64,000 nt of DNA from Streptomyces sp. SirexAA-E (GTDB taxonomy: Bacteria > Actinomycetota > Actinomycetes > Streptomycetales > Streptomycetaceae). A program made the translations under genes and the position numbers. The DNA lies in contig NC_015953.1 in the NCBI RefSeq assembly GCF_000177195.2, positions 3,844,001 through 3,908,000 of the forward strand, written 5' to 3'. The notes below the pieces were generated by a model. The model was not told where the DNA came from. It saw nothing but the letters and a program-made list of their open reading frames with translations, and did no database searches. Below, in pieces: positions 32,885-41,058 of this stretch (position 1 is the stretch's first letter; the number at the start of each line of letters is the position of its first letter).

Positions 32885-34684
32885 TCAGGCGGCGAGCTGG
32901 AGGGCGTACCAGGTGAGGAGCTGGTCGACCGCCGCGGTGATGGGCTTGAGCACGAGCTCGGTGTCACCGTCACGCCAAGCGTTCGCGACCTCGGCCAGCG
33001 GAGGGACCGCGAGGGCCGTCAGGCCCGGCATGCGGGAGGCGGCGGCGAGGATCCGGTCGGGGCCGGACTCCCACTGGTTGTGCTCGCGCAGGAGAAGGCG
33101 GCAGGCGAGCACGAGGTGCTTGTAGAGCTGCCGCAGGGCGGTCGTTCCCTCCGCAGTACGCAGACGGCGCATGGTGAGCATGACCTGGGGCAGTTCGCGG
33201 ACGGCGGCGAACGCGAGCTCGTCCCGGCTGATCGTCGGGAGTTCGAGGTCGGATGCCGCATGCAGGACGGGGCTGCCCTGCTGGAGCTGGTGAAGGACGA
33301 AGGCCAGGCGCGGAGTGAGGCGTCGGGCGGTCAGTTCTCCGGGCGTGACGAGGGTGGGGCCGAGAGAGGCCGCACTGCCGAGGGCCGTCCGGTACTGCTC
33401 CAGGGCCTCATGGATCCTGCCGATGACCTCGTGCTCGGCGATCACCATGAGGTCCAGGTCGGACCAGCCGGCGATCCAGGTCCCCTCTCCGGGGCTTCCG
33501 GTCAGGGCGACGAGCCGGACGCCGGGTCCGTACGCCCGCACCGTGTCGGTGAAGTCGGCCGTCGCCGACGCGACTGCTGCCGGAAGACCGAGCCCGTACG
33601 GGGTGGCCACGCGGAACGCAGCCGTGGAGGGCGGGGAGGCGATGCGCCGGAGGCGGGCGCGAAGGGCTGCGATGCTGCCGGTGTTGTCGATGACGTGGTC
33701 GGCCAGAGCGGCGACCTGATGGGCGCCGCGGCTCATCTTGATCTCGTCCTTCGCGGCGACGGCCTGGGCCGGGGTGCCCGACCGCTCGACGCGTACGGCG
33801 AAGGAGGCGTCCAGGTAGACGATCTGGAGCGTGTCGCCCATGAGCTGCTTGAGCTCGGCGATCGAGGCATCGTCGTGGACGGACTCGATGGTGAACAGCT
33901 TCGTGTCGACGTGGGCGTCCGCGAAGCGGTTCAGCTCGCCGAGGAGCAGTTCGGCCTGCCGACGGGCCGAGAGCGCGTACGGGTCCGCGAGCCCTTTCCG
34001 ATGGGCTGCCTGCCGTAACAGGAAGCCCATCTTGAGGCGTTGGGCGCCGCAGGTCCGCTGGACGAACTGCGCGCTGGTGCTCTTCCCGCACTCGCTCAGC
34101 CCGCCGAAGGCGAGCACCTGGCGCAGATGCCGACTCGGCTTGATCTCCGCCGGAGCGACGTCCTCCCGCCCGTACAGCTTGAAGCGGGCCGGCACGGGGA
34201 GCCGACGACGGCCGGTGACGACATCGGAGACCAGCGCGTCGAGAGCGGCGCAAAGCTCCTCACGTTGGCCGTGAAGGGCCGGGACACGTCGTGCGGCCAG
34301 CTCGTCGCGGCTCGCCGCACGCTCGCTGTGCCAGATCCGCAGCGTCAGCACCGACATGCGGTCCACGACGGAGGCGAGCGTCTCGGTGTGCAGCGGCACA
34401 TCGGCACGGCCCGCGTCTGCCAGCGAGCCGAGGACTTCGTCGGCGCGCTCGGCGAGCGCGTTGCGTTCGGCGTTGAGCTGGTCGATCTCTCGCTTGCAAT
34501 CGGCGACCTGGGCGGCGGAGAGCAAGGTACTGCGCACCCGGTCCTCGGTGTCCCACAGACGCCCGTTGACGGTGTGGAGCCGGGTGACGGTGTCGTCCAG
34601 CCTGTGCCGGTCCTTGTCCTGGAGGGTGGCCATGGCGCGGACGAGCCCCGGAGGTAGCACCAGGGGCGGGGAGTTCTGAGTCAT
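32885..34684 (-). CDS. Fused P-loop kinase and nucleotidyltransferase protein
   Basis: A 599-residue protein with an N-terminal coiled-coil-like region (about 20-160). Next is a P-loop kinase domain with LAFGGLSECGKSTSAQFV (Walker A) and YLDASFAVRVERS as a lid-like segment. A C-terminal polymerase-beta-type nucleotidyltransferase domain follows with LVALTGSPGEGTWIAGWSDL then DLM, i.e. GS...SDLD metal-binding aspartates. This pairing suggests phosphorylation followed by nucleotidylation of a small molecule. The ATG at 34684 overlaps the stop of the thymidylate-kinase-like gene (ATGA). I do not know a named family with exactly this fusion. Confidence 0.7.
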   Translation of the reverse strand: MTQNSPPLVLPPGLVRAMATLQDKDRHRLDDTVTRLHTVNGRLWDTEDRVRSTLLSAAQVADCKREIDQLNAERNALAERADEVLGSLADAGRADVPLHTETLASVVDRMSVLTLRIWHSERAASRDELAARRVPALHGQREELCAALDALVSDVVTGRRRLPVPARFKLYGREDVAPAEIKPSRHLRQVLAFGGLSECGKSTSAQFVQRTCGAQRLKMGFLLRQAAHRKGLADPYALSARRQAELLLGELNRFADAHVDTKLFTIESVHDDASIAELKQLMGDTLQIVYLDASFAVRVERSGTPAQAVAAKDEIKMSRGAHQVAALADHVIDNTGSIAALRARLRRIASPPSTAAFRVATPYGLGLPAAVASATADFTDTVRAYGPGVRLVALTGSPGEGTWIAGWSDLDLMVIAEHEVIGRIHEALEQYRTALGSAASLGPTLVTPGELTARRLTPRLAFVLHQLQQGSPVLHAASDLELPTISRDELAFAAVRELPQVMLTMRRLRTAEGTTALRQLYKHLVLACRLLLREHNQWESGPDRILAAASRMPGLTALAVPPLAEVANAWRDGDTELVLKPITAAVDQLLTWYALQLAA

Positions 34685-35328
34685 CGGGGACTCCCGTCGA
34701 TGAGTGGAGTGAGGCCAAGGTGATCGAGTACGGCGCTGTGCACGTCGTCCAGGGAGCGGTTCTCGCAGTCCACGACGGCGGCGTACGTGCCGTGGCCGGC
34801 CTGGTGAAGCAGAACGGCGTGCAGTGTCTTCTGGTAGGCCGGGTAGACCCCCGTCCACGGGCGGCCCTCGCGGGCGCTGGTGATGGCGTAACTGCGCTCG
34901 GCGTCGAAGGACGCGAGCAGCAGCACCGAGGTCTCTGATGCGGTGGCGCGCGAACCGGCGATGTCCGTCACGGTCTTGAACGCCTCGCCCACCGTCAGCC
35001 CGTCCTTGACCACGCATGTCGCGGTGGCCACAGCGAGGAGCATGGGCAGGCCACGGTCCAGCAGTCCCGTACGACCGGGCTCGCGTGCGGCGGCCCGCTT
35101 GGCGTGACCGACGAGCAGCATCTCCGTCAGCTCGACCGTCGTGGACGTCTCGAACCACCACCGGGCGTAGTCGCCGGCCGCTACCCGCGCCCACGGCTCG
35201 GGGTCGTGCTCGTGGACGGCTCCCAACGGCTGAAAGACGTGTCGGCGCACGGCCAGTCGAACGAGGTGCGTCGTCTTGCCGACGTTGTCAGGGCCGTTGA
35301 GGCTGACGAAGTCCGGTAACCGCTCCAT
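34681..35328 (-). CDS. Thymidylate-kinase-like P-loop kinase
   Basis: A 215-residue nucleoside-monophosphate-kinase-like protein. VSLNGPDNVGKTTHLVRLAV is the P-loop. TGLLDRGLPMLLAV is the DR-type motif of thymidylate kinases, and the following helices fit the fold. A substitution in the usual dTMP-site sequence makes a different nucleotide substrate possible. The start is the ATG at 35328, three bases after the NUDIX stop. Co-transcription with all genes down to 28665 is very likely from the overlaps. Confidence 0.72.
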   Translation of the reverse strand: MERLPDFVSLNGPDNVGKTTHLVRLAVRRHVFQPLGAVHEHDPEPWARVAAGDYARWWFETSTTVELTEMLLVGHAKRAAAREPGRTGLLDRGLPMLLAVATATCVVKDGLTVGEAFKTVTDIAGSRATASETSVLLLASFDAERSYAITSAREGRPWTGVYPAYQKTLHAVLLHQAGHGTYAAVVDCENRSLDDVHSAVLDHLGLTPLIDGSPR

Positions 35329-35331
35329 CGC

Positions 35332-35799
35332 TCATGCCTCGCGGATCGGTGTGTCGAGAACGGAGGTGATCGCGTCGGTGTTTGTGGCGATGAACTCGGC
35401 CAGCTCCGGCGGCATCAGGTTCAGCTCACGGACGGCCTGGGCGGTGAAGGGCACCCGGACCACCTCGTACCCGCCCCGCTCCGGCTTGTCGAACTCGGTG
35501 CCCGTCCGTGCGGCCAGGTCCATCGACTCCAGGCGCGCCGCGAAGATGTGCTGGACTCCGACGCCTCCCTCCAGCCCGTCGGTGATGAGGTGCACGAGCT
35601 CGGCGCGCTCCAGCTTGCCGCCCAGCTCCTCGAACACCTCCCGATGCAGAGCCGCCTCGATGGTCGCGTCCTCTTCCTCGACGCCTCCGCCGACCGACAC
35701 CCAGTACGGCTCCCTGTCGGGCTTGGTGCGCTTGATGAGGACCAGTTCGTCGCCGTCGAGGAGGATGGCGCGGGCGTTGCGCTTGACGATGTCGGTCAT
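35332..35799 (-). CDS. NUDIX hydrolase
   Basis: A 155-residue NUDIX protein. The NUDIX box runs from GGGVEEEDATIEAALHREVF into EELGG (about residues 36-60) and fits Gx5Ex7REUxEExGU, so Mg2+-dependent hydrolysis of a nucleoside diphosphate derivative is expected. The ATG at 35799 has AAGGAG eight bases upstream. It is the first gene of the operon. On the Streptomyces element pSAM2, the transfer-blocking factor Pif also contains a NUDIX motif, so an immunity role is an alternative to a metabolic one. Confidence 0.88.
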   Translation of the reverse strand: MTDIVKRNARAILLDGDELVLIKRTKPDREPYWVSVGGGVEEEDATIEAALHREVFEELGGKLERAELVHLITDGLEGGVGVQHIFAARLESMDLAARTGTEFDKPERGGYEVVRVPFTAQAVRELNLMPPELAEFIATNTDAITSVLDTPIREA

Positions 35800-36012
35800 G
35801 CCGTTAGCTCCTTGGGTGTGTAACCGGAGAGAACGGGCGGAGGGGCGCTTTTCGGCTGTGGCCACTTTCCCCGGTTCGTAAATACAGCATGGTGCAAACT
35901 GATCGCTGAGTGTGACGCACGGGCGCTGCAGCAATGCCGCAGTAATGCCGAACAGGACTGCCCGCGCCGGGTGTTTCGGCGTTTCACCGGGTGACGGACG
36001 GGGGGTACGACG
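35800..36012. promoter_or_regulatory. Divergent control region of the cargo operons
   Basis: 213 bases between the NUDIX operon (minus) and the XRE regulator operon (plus). It is comparatively AT-rich around 35870-35950 and contains repeated TGCAGCAATGCCGCAGTAATG-like words (GCAATGCCGCAG then TAATGCCGAAC). It is the natural place for the regulator to bind. Confidence 0.5.
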
Positions 36013-37146
36013 GTGGTGACTGTGCAGAGATGGTCCGGCCGCGAAGCACGGCTGCTGCGCGAAGCCCTTCGCATGAGCCTGCGTGACTTCGCCGCCTACC
36101 TCGGAGTCAGTGACCGGACCGTGTCGAACTGGGAGGGTGGCGGTGCGGGTTACCAGCCGCGTGCCGAGTCTCAGGCTGTGCTCGACACCGCGCTCGACCA
36201 TGCGTCGGACGACGCGCAGGCGCGCTTCGCGGCGGCACTGGGAACAAGCGGCGCTGCGCCGCCCGTGGCAGGCCGCATCGAAGTCGACTCTCACAAGTTC
36301 CTGCCAGTTTTCATCGGCGTCGAGCGCGCCGGCCGCCTCCGTGCGCACATGAGACCGGGTGCGCACGGCGGTTGGCTGGAGTCCTCTTCGGCCCGCGTCG
36401 ACCACCCCGAGGCACAGGACTGCGTCCTTCACGTCTTCGCGTGCGGGGTGGCCGTCTTCCACCTCGTTCAGCCGCACCAGCCTGCCGCGCTCACCGACCT
36501 TGCGGTCTGGCGGTACCGCTCCTACGCCTCCGACCTGCCCTGGGCGCGGGACAAGCTCCGCGACCTCCTGGACGAGGAACCCGCCCGTGTTCCCAACCCC
36601 GAGTACGTCCTCTCCCTCTACTGGCTCACTTCGGGGCCCTGGTCCGGCGACGCCCACGACACCGCACTGCGCTTGCTGTCCACGCCCTCTGTCCTTGTCG
36701 ACCGCGGCGCCCCGGGCGGGCCCGCTCCTCTGGGCGGTGTAGTCGAGGAGTCTCTCCTCGCCACCGGCTTCGACCACCCCGACATCGTGTCCTTCGGCGT
36801 ACGGGGTGTGTCCACCGCCTACGCGGGCTGGTCCGGCGTCGCCTATGCCTCTCACTCCCGCGAGCGCAGCCTCACCATCGACGAGTTGGTCACCTGCGAA
36901 CTGACTGTCCAAGCCCTCTGGTGCTTCACCCGCCAGGTGCAGCAAATGATCGAGGACGGCCAGGACCCCTCCATGCCCGAGCAGTACGGCTGGCGCTTCC
37001 TGCGTGCCGCCTCCTCCCGGCTCACCACCGCCCGAGCCCAGGAGACCGCTCAACACGTTCTGATGAGGGAGGCCATCATGAAGACCAGCGGGCTGGCCGA
37101 TCGGCTGCGTGCCGCTCAGGACGCTCTGCGAGAGGGCGTCGGGTGA
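36013..37146 (+). CDS. XRE-family regulator with large C-terminal ligand-type domain
   Basis: A 377-residue protein. An N-terminal helix-turn-helix (RMSLRDFAAYLGVSDRTVSN, about residues 20-39) is followed by roughly 300 residues without recognised motif that may bind a ligand. The start is the GTG at 36013. The next two genes (isochorismatase-like and thioredoxin-reductase-like) follow on the same strand with short gaps, and the NUDIX operon is divergent. It most likely controls both groups. Confidence 0.78.
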   Translation: MVTVQRWSGREARLLREALRMSLRDFAAYLGVSDRTVSNWEGGGAGYQPRAESQAVLDTALDHASDDAQARFAAALGTSGAAPPVAGRIEVDSHKFLPVFIGVERAGRLRAHMRPGAHGGWLESSSARVDHPEAQDCVLHVFACGVAVFHLVQPHQPAALTDLAVWRYRSYASDLPWARDKLRDLLDEEPARVPNPEYVLSLYWLTSGPWSGDAHDTALRLLSTPSVLVDRGAPGGPAPLGGVVEESLLATGFDHPDIVSFGVRGVSTAYAGWSGVAYASHSRERSLTIDELVTCELTVQALWCFTRQVQQMIEDGQDPSMPEQYGWRFLRAASSRLTTARAQETAQHVLMREAIMKTSGLADRLRAAQDALREGVG

Positions 37147-37171
37147 GAACACAGGGCAGGAGAAGCAACGG

Positions 37172-37741
37172 ATGGACATCGGCAGCGCCGCGCTGGTCGT
37201 GATCGACATGCAGAACGGCTTCGTGAACGAGCGAAGCCGCCATGCCGTGCCTGCGGTCTCCGATCTCGTCGCCCAGTGGATCGGCGCCGGCCGACCCGTG
37301 ATCTTCACCCGGTACTTCAACTATCCGGACAGCCCGTACGAGCGCTTCTTCCAGTGGCGCCGACTCCAAGAACCACCGGAGACCGACATCGTCCCCGAAC
37401 TCGCGGAGGCGGCAGCCCGCGCGCACGCGGTCGTCGACAAGACCGGCTACACACTCTTCACCCCCCAGGCAGCCGAATTGGCCCGTGGGGGCGGCTGGAC
37501 CGACCTCGTCTTCTGCGGGATCGCTACCGAGAGCTGCGTCCTGAAGTCCGCGGCCGACGCCTTCGAACACGGCTACGCACCCTGGATCGTCACCGACGCC
37601 TGCGCCAGCGACGCCGGCCCCGACGTACATGACGCTGGCCTCGTCGTCGCCCGCCGCCTGATCGGAACTGGCCAACTTGTCACGACCGAGCACGTGGTCG
37701 ACCAACTCGCGGCGTATGCAGGGGCCCCGATGCTGGAATAG
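37172..37741 (+). CDS. Isochorismatase-family cysteine hydrolase
   Basis: A 189-residue protein of the isochorismatase fold with the catalytic triad visible: D in LVVIDMQNGF (about residue 12), K in VVDKTGYTLF (about 91) and C in GIATESCVLKSA (about 125). It starts with the ATG at 37172, preceded by AGGAG. It lies 25 bases after the XRE gene and four bases before the reductase-like gene. It is distinct from the chromosomal isochorismatase-like protein at 18133 and probably unrelated in role. Confidence 0.85.
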   Translation: MDIGSAALVVIDMQNGFVNERSRHAVPAVSDLVAQWIGAGRPVIFTRYFNYPDSPYERFFQWRRLQEPPETDIVPELAEAAARAHAVVDKTGYTLFTPQAAELARGGGWTDLVFCGIATESCVLKSAADAFEHGYAPWIVTDACASDAGPDVHDAGLVVARRLIGTGQLVTTEHVVDQLAAYAGAPMLE

Positions 37742-37745
37742 CTGC

Positions 37746-38660
37746 ATGGGCGACACGCTGTACGACACCGACCTGATCATCATCGGCGGCGGACCCGCCG
37801 GATGCGCTGCCGCACGCATGGCCGCCAGCGTCGGCATGCGCTCGACTCTGGTCGAGCCGGACCGGCTGTGCCGGAACCTGTACCGGATCCCGGCCCTGAA
37901 CAACGTCCTCGGCGGCTACACCGGCGGCCCCGAGCTGGCCGACGCCATCGTCGCCGAGCTGAAGAACACGGAGCTCTGCCGCCTCGAACTCGGTCGGTAC
38001 GTCACCGAGCTTCGCGCCGCCGACGACCAGGTGACCGTCACGCTGGACACGGGCGCTTCTCTCACCGCCCCGTACGCCATCGCCGCCACGGGCGTCGGCC
38101 CTCTCCAACCCAGCGACGCGCCCTGGATCACCGACCCCGCTGGCCTGACCTTGCCTGCGCTCTGGCAGGCCAACGCCGACGACGCCCAAGGCCGGACCCT
38201 CCTCGTCCTCGGCGGCGACCGCCCGATCGGCACCTTCCTGCGCGCCCATCCGACCACGGACACGCGCCTCCTCGTGGCGTACCCGGCGGCGGACGAGTAC
38301 AAGATCGACGAGATCCGTGAGGACTCCCGGGTCACGCTGCTCCCCGTCGATCACCTGACGCTGCACGGTGGGGAAGGCGCCCAGCTGTCGGCCGAGGCAG
38401 TGGGACAGGACGGTATTCACCGGACGATCACGGCGGACGCGGCCGTCCTCAGCCTGGGAAGTGCCCCCGCAGCCCCACCCGGAGACCTGACCCGCGGCCC
38501 GGACGGATACTGCCCGCCCACCGACCAGCACTCCCGTCTCCTCGTGGCCGGCGACCTCCGCTCCGCCCGCTTCCAACGGATCATGACCGCCCTGGGCTCC
38601 GGCAGCGAGGCAGCGCTGCACGCGTACTACGTGGCCAGGGACCTGTCCATCAAGGGGTGA
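37746..38660 (+). CDS. Thioredoxin-reductase-like FAD/NAD(P)-binding protein
   Basis: A 304-residue flavoprotein-type product. LIIIGGGPAGCAAARMAASV is the N-terminal FAD-binding motif. LLVAGDLRSARFQRIMTALG matches the C-terminal FAD contact of thioredoxin reductases. The NADPH region is represented by TLLVLGGDRPIGTFL. The redox-active CxxC of true thioredoxin reductases is absent from the middle of the protein, so it is not a canonical one. The ATG at 37746 lies four bases after the isochorismatase stop. The partner substrate is unknown. Confidence 0.75.
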   Translation: MGDTLYDTDLIIIGGGPAGCAAARMAASVGMRSTLVEPDRLCRNLYRIPALNNVLGGYTGGPELADAIVAELKNTELCRLELGRYVTELRAADDQVTVTLDTGASLTAPYAIAATGVGPLQPSDAPWITDPAGLTLPALWQANADDAQGRTLLVLGGDRPIGTFLRAHPTTDTRLLVAYPAADEYKIDEIREDSRVTLLPVDHLTLHGGEGAQLSAEAVGQDGIHRTITADAAVLSLGSAPAAPPGDLTRGPDGYCPPTDQHSRLLVAGDLRSARFQRIMTALGSGSEAALHAYYVARDLSIKG

Positions 38661-38744
38661 TGCCACGGTGCGATGCAAGGGATGCTGCCCGCACCGTGGA
38701 CAAGGTTGACCTGCTGCCCACTGTGTCCAGCTCGTACTTGTGTT

Positions 38745-40463
38745 TCAGCGTCGCCGGGAGGAACTGTTCGCGGGCCTGGCTTCGATTCGGGCCAGACGTT
38801 CCGGTGGGGCGACCAGGCGCTTTCCGTCAGCGGGCGGGACCTGGAGTTGCGGGGGGTCAGCAGGAAGGTCGGCTGACCGCCGTAGCCGCCACACGAGTAC
38901 GTCACTCATGTGCGCCGCCGTGTCCAGTTCCCTTCGGGCCGCTGCCTCGGTGAGCAGAACAATGGGGTTGTGCCCGGCTGCCTGAACTTCGTCGAGAGTG
39001 GCGACGAGGGCGTGCCATCCGGGTTCGGCGATGATCCGGCTTGCCAGTTCGGGCAGGGCTTGCTGTACGAGGGCGGCATGGCGGTGTTGCCTGGAGGGGG
39101 CCATGCGCACGCCTCGCTGGTGAAGAACCGCTATCGGGCGCTCGGCGGCGGTCCGGTAAGCCATGCGGAGATGTTCAGCAGCCCGTTGCGCGGCTTCGGC
39201 CTGCTGGGCATGCTGCCTTCCGGCGTGCCAGTGAGCGGCGGCAGAGACCAGAAAAATGAGCATGTCGAGGGCCATCGCGGTGGCGGCACCGTCCTCGCCT
39301 CGGCCGAAGGCCGGGCCGCTCTGCACGAGGTCACGGGCGGCTTGGCGCAGTGCGCGGTCGTGGCCGCGTGCGGCACGTACATGAGAGCGGGAGGCGCGCT
39401 CGAACGCGGCCGCTGCGGATTGGAGTTCGTGGCGGGTGTGGGCCGCAGACGTCTGGGCGAGGGCGTCGAGAACTTCACCGGTGGCGGCGATCTGGGCGGC
39501 GACGGCGCCGTCCTCGCCGTGGTCGACGACGAACAGGCCATGCCAAGCGGCACTGGTGACGCGCCGTCGTGCGGATGCGGGTTCGGTTACCGAGGGCAGG
39601 GCCGACTGCTGGGCGGGGTGGTCAGGATTCCCATCCCAGCGTTCGCGGATACGGGGCAGGGAGAGATCCGGGGCGAGCTTGGAGCCGGAGTAGAAGACCG
39701 GCTGGCCCTTGGCATTGCGGTCGCCGGGGAGGGCGACGGTGTAGCCGAGGGTGTCGCCCGACGGCGCGACACGGCGTCGCACGAGCAGGCCGGCCCCGGC
39801 GAGGCGATCGAAGAACTCCTCCTCGCCCCCGGCACCGGCCACCGAGCGCCGGACCGCCTCCCGCAGCTGCTCTCGCGGGGTGCGCTGCCGACCTCGGCGT
39901 TCGGCCTTATGGCGTTCGGCGCTGGTGGGCCGCTTTGCGGCGGTGCCATCGCCCGGCGTGACCCGGCGCAAGCCGTAGTCCGCCTCGATGAGACGGGCCT
40001 CGGCCTGAGCGCGGCGGGCTTCGTTGTGCAGGCGGGGCCGTCGCCCGTCGTCGCGGACCAGGGTGGCGATGATGTGGATGTGGTCGTCGGCGTGCCGGAC
40101 TGCCGCCCACCGGCACGCGGCGTCGTCGCCCTCGGGGTCGATGCCGGTGGCGGCGACCATGCGGCGGGCGATGGCTGCCCAGGCGTCGTCGGGCAGAACC
40201 GGGTCTTCAGGGCTGGCGCGTACGGACAGATGCCACACGTGCTTGTCAGGGCGCCGGCCGGCGGGCAGGGCGTTGACGGGCTGGTCGAGCAGCCGCTGCA
40301 GCTGCCCGTAAGTGGCCTGCGGATCGCGGCCCGGGTCGGGCATGAGCGGGTCGAAGGCCGCCACGAGGTGCGGGTCGATGTGCTCCTCGTGCGTGCCGGG
40401 GCCGTACAGGTACCGGATGAGGCCGACCGTCGCGCTGCCGCGCTTATGGATTCGAGGGATCAT
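38745..40463 (-). CDS. Relaxase/mobilization nuclease
   Basis: A 572-residue protein. The N-terminal relaxase domain has tyrosine candidates in IRYLYGPGT (residues 18 and 20) and the histidine motif AVRHADDHIHIIATLVRDDG (residues 121-140). These proteins nick oriT and pilot the strand in transfer. The C-terminal two-thirds is helical and Ala/Arg-rich, without recognised motif. The ATG at 40463 was chosen; an open extension upstream lies inside mobC. It overlaps the mobC 3' end by about 20 bases. It is the last gene of the minus-strand mobility operon. Confidence 0.85.
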   Translation of the reverse strand: MIPRIHKRGSATVGLIRYLYGPGTHEEHIDPHLVAAFDPLMPDPGRDPQATYGQLQRLLDQPVNALPAGRRPDKHVWHLSVRASPEDPVLPDDAWAAIARRMVAATGIDPEGDDAACRWAAVRHADDHIHIIATLVRDDGRRPRLHNEARRAQAEARLIEADYGLRRVTPGDGTAAKRPTSAERHKAERRGRQRTPREQLREAVRRSVAGAGGEEEFFDRLAGAGLLVRRRVAPSGDTLGYTVALPGDRNAKGQPVFYSGSKLAPDLSLPRIRERWDGNPDHPAQQSALPSVTEPASARRRVTSAAWHGLFVVDHGEDGAVAAQIAATGEVLDALAQTSAAHTRHELQSAAAAFERASRSHVRAARGHDRALRQAARDLVQSGPAFGRGEDGAATAMALDMLIFLVSAAAHWHAGRQHAQQAEAAQRAAEHLRMAYRTAAERPIAVLHQRGVRMAPSRQHRHAALVQQALPELASRIIAEPGWHALVATLDEVQAAGHNPIVLLTEAAARRELDTAAHMSDVLVWRLRRSADLPADPPQLQVPPADGKRLVAPPERLARIEARPANSSSRRR

Positions 40464-41016
40464 GCCGGGCAGCCACCGTCCCGGTGGGCGAGCAGGGTGT
40501 CGGCGGCGTCCCGCCGGAGTTGAGCGCCTTGGCGACCTGATTGAACAGGCCATGAATCCGACCCAGGTGCCGGCGGGCGGCGAACACCTCATCGAGTACT
40601 TCCCGCTCGGTGGCGATCTCGGCTGCGGTGCGGGTCAGGTCGCGGGCCGCCTTGTCGACTGCGTAGGCGAGGAAGGCTGCGTTGGTCATCTGGCACTGGG
40701 CGGCTGCGTCGGTGAAGCGCTGGTACTCGGCGTCGTTCATGCGGCAGCTGGGCTGGTGCAGGCGCTTGCGGGGCTTCGGCTGACGGGCGCGCTGACGCCG
40801 CCGCTGCAGGGATTCGGCCTGCCGTGCCGTTCCTGGCTGAGGTCCGCCCTCGGTCGCAGCCTGCCGGTCCGGCGCCCCCTGGCGCAGGACCGGTCCCGCC
40901 ACCCCTGGGGCGGGATTTCCGGGAGCATTGCTCCCGGGACAACTTGCTCCCCCCTCTGCTGGGGTGAGGGTCGGCTGCTGTTGGGGCGCGGCGGGTTCGT
41001 GGTGGAGGTCGTGCAC
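40444..41016 (-). CDS. MobC-like mobilization accessory protein
   Basis: A 190-residue protein. The first about 90 residues are Pro/Gln/Arg-rich. The C-terminal half is a MobC-type domain with CRMNDAEYQRFTDAAAQCQM and RRHLGRIHGLFNQVAKALNS, matching the L-xx-I-xx-NxNQ-A-ALN pattern of MobC relaxosome proteins. It helps the relaxase open oriT. It overlaps the relaxase start. The true start may be one of the internal ones, because the N-terminal part is low complexity. Confidence 0.78.
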   Translation of the reverse strand: MHDLHHEPAAPQQQPTLTPAEGGASCPGSNAPGNPAPGVAGPVLRQGAPDRQAATEGGPQPGTARQAESLQRRRQRARQPKPRKRLHQPSCRMNDAEYQRFTDAAAQCQMTNAAFLAYAVDKAARDLTRTAAEIATEREVLDEVFAARRHLGRIHGLFNQVAKALNSGGTPPTPCSPTGTVAARHDPSNP

Positions 41017-41058
41017 GGGATTTCCGTCTCGGGTCGGGGCGAGTGGCCGGGGTGATCG

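Noticed and set aside
38910..40523. Large plus-strand open frame opposite the relaxase
   Set aside because: Antisense to a protein with a clear relaxase histidine motif; the composition is that of a shadow frame.
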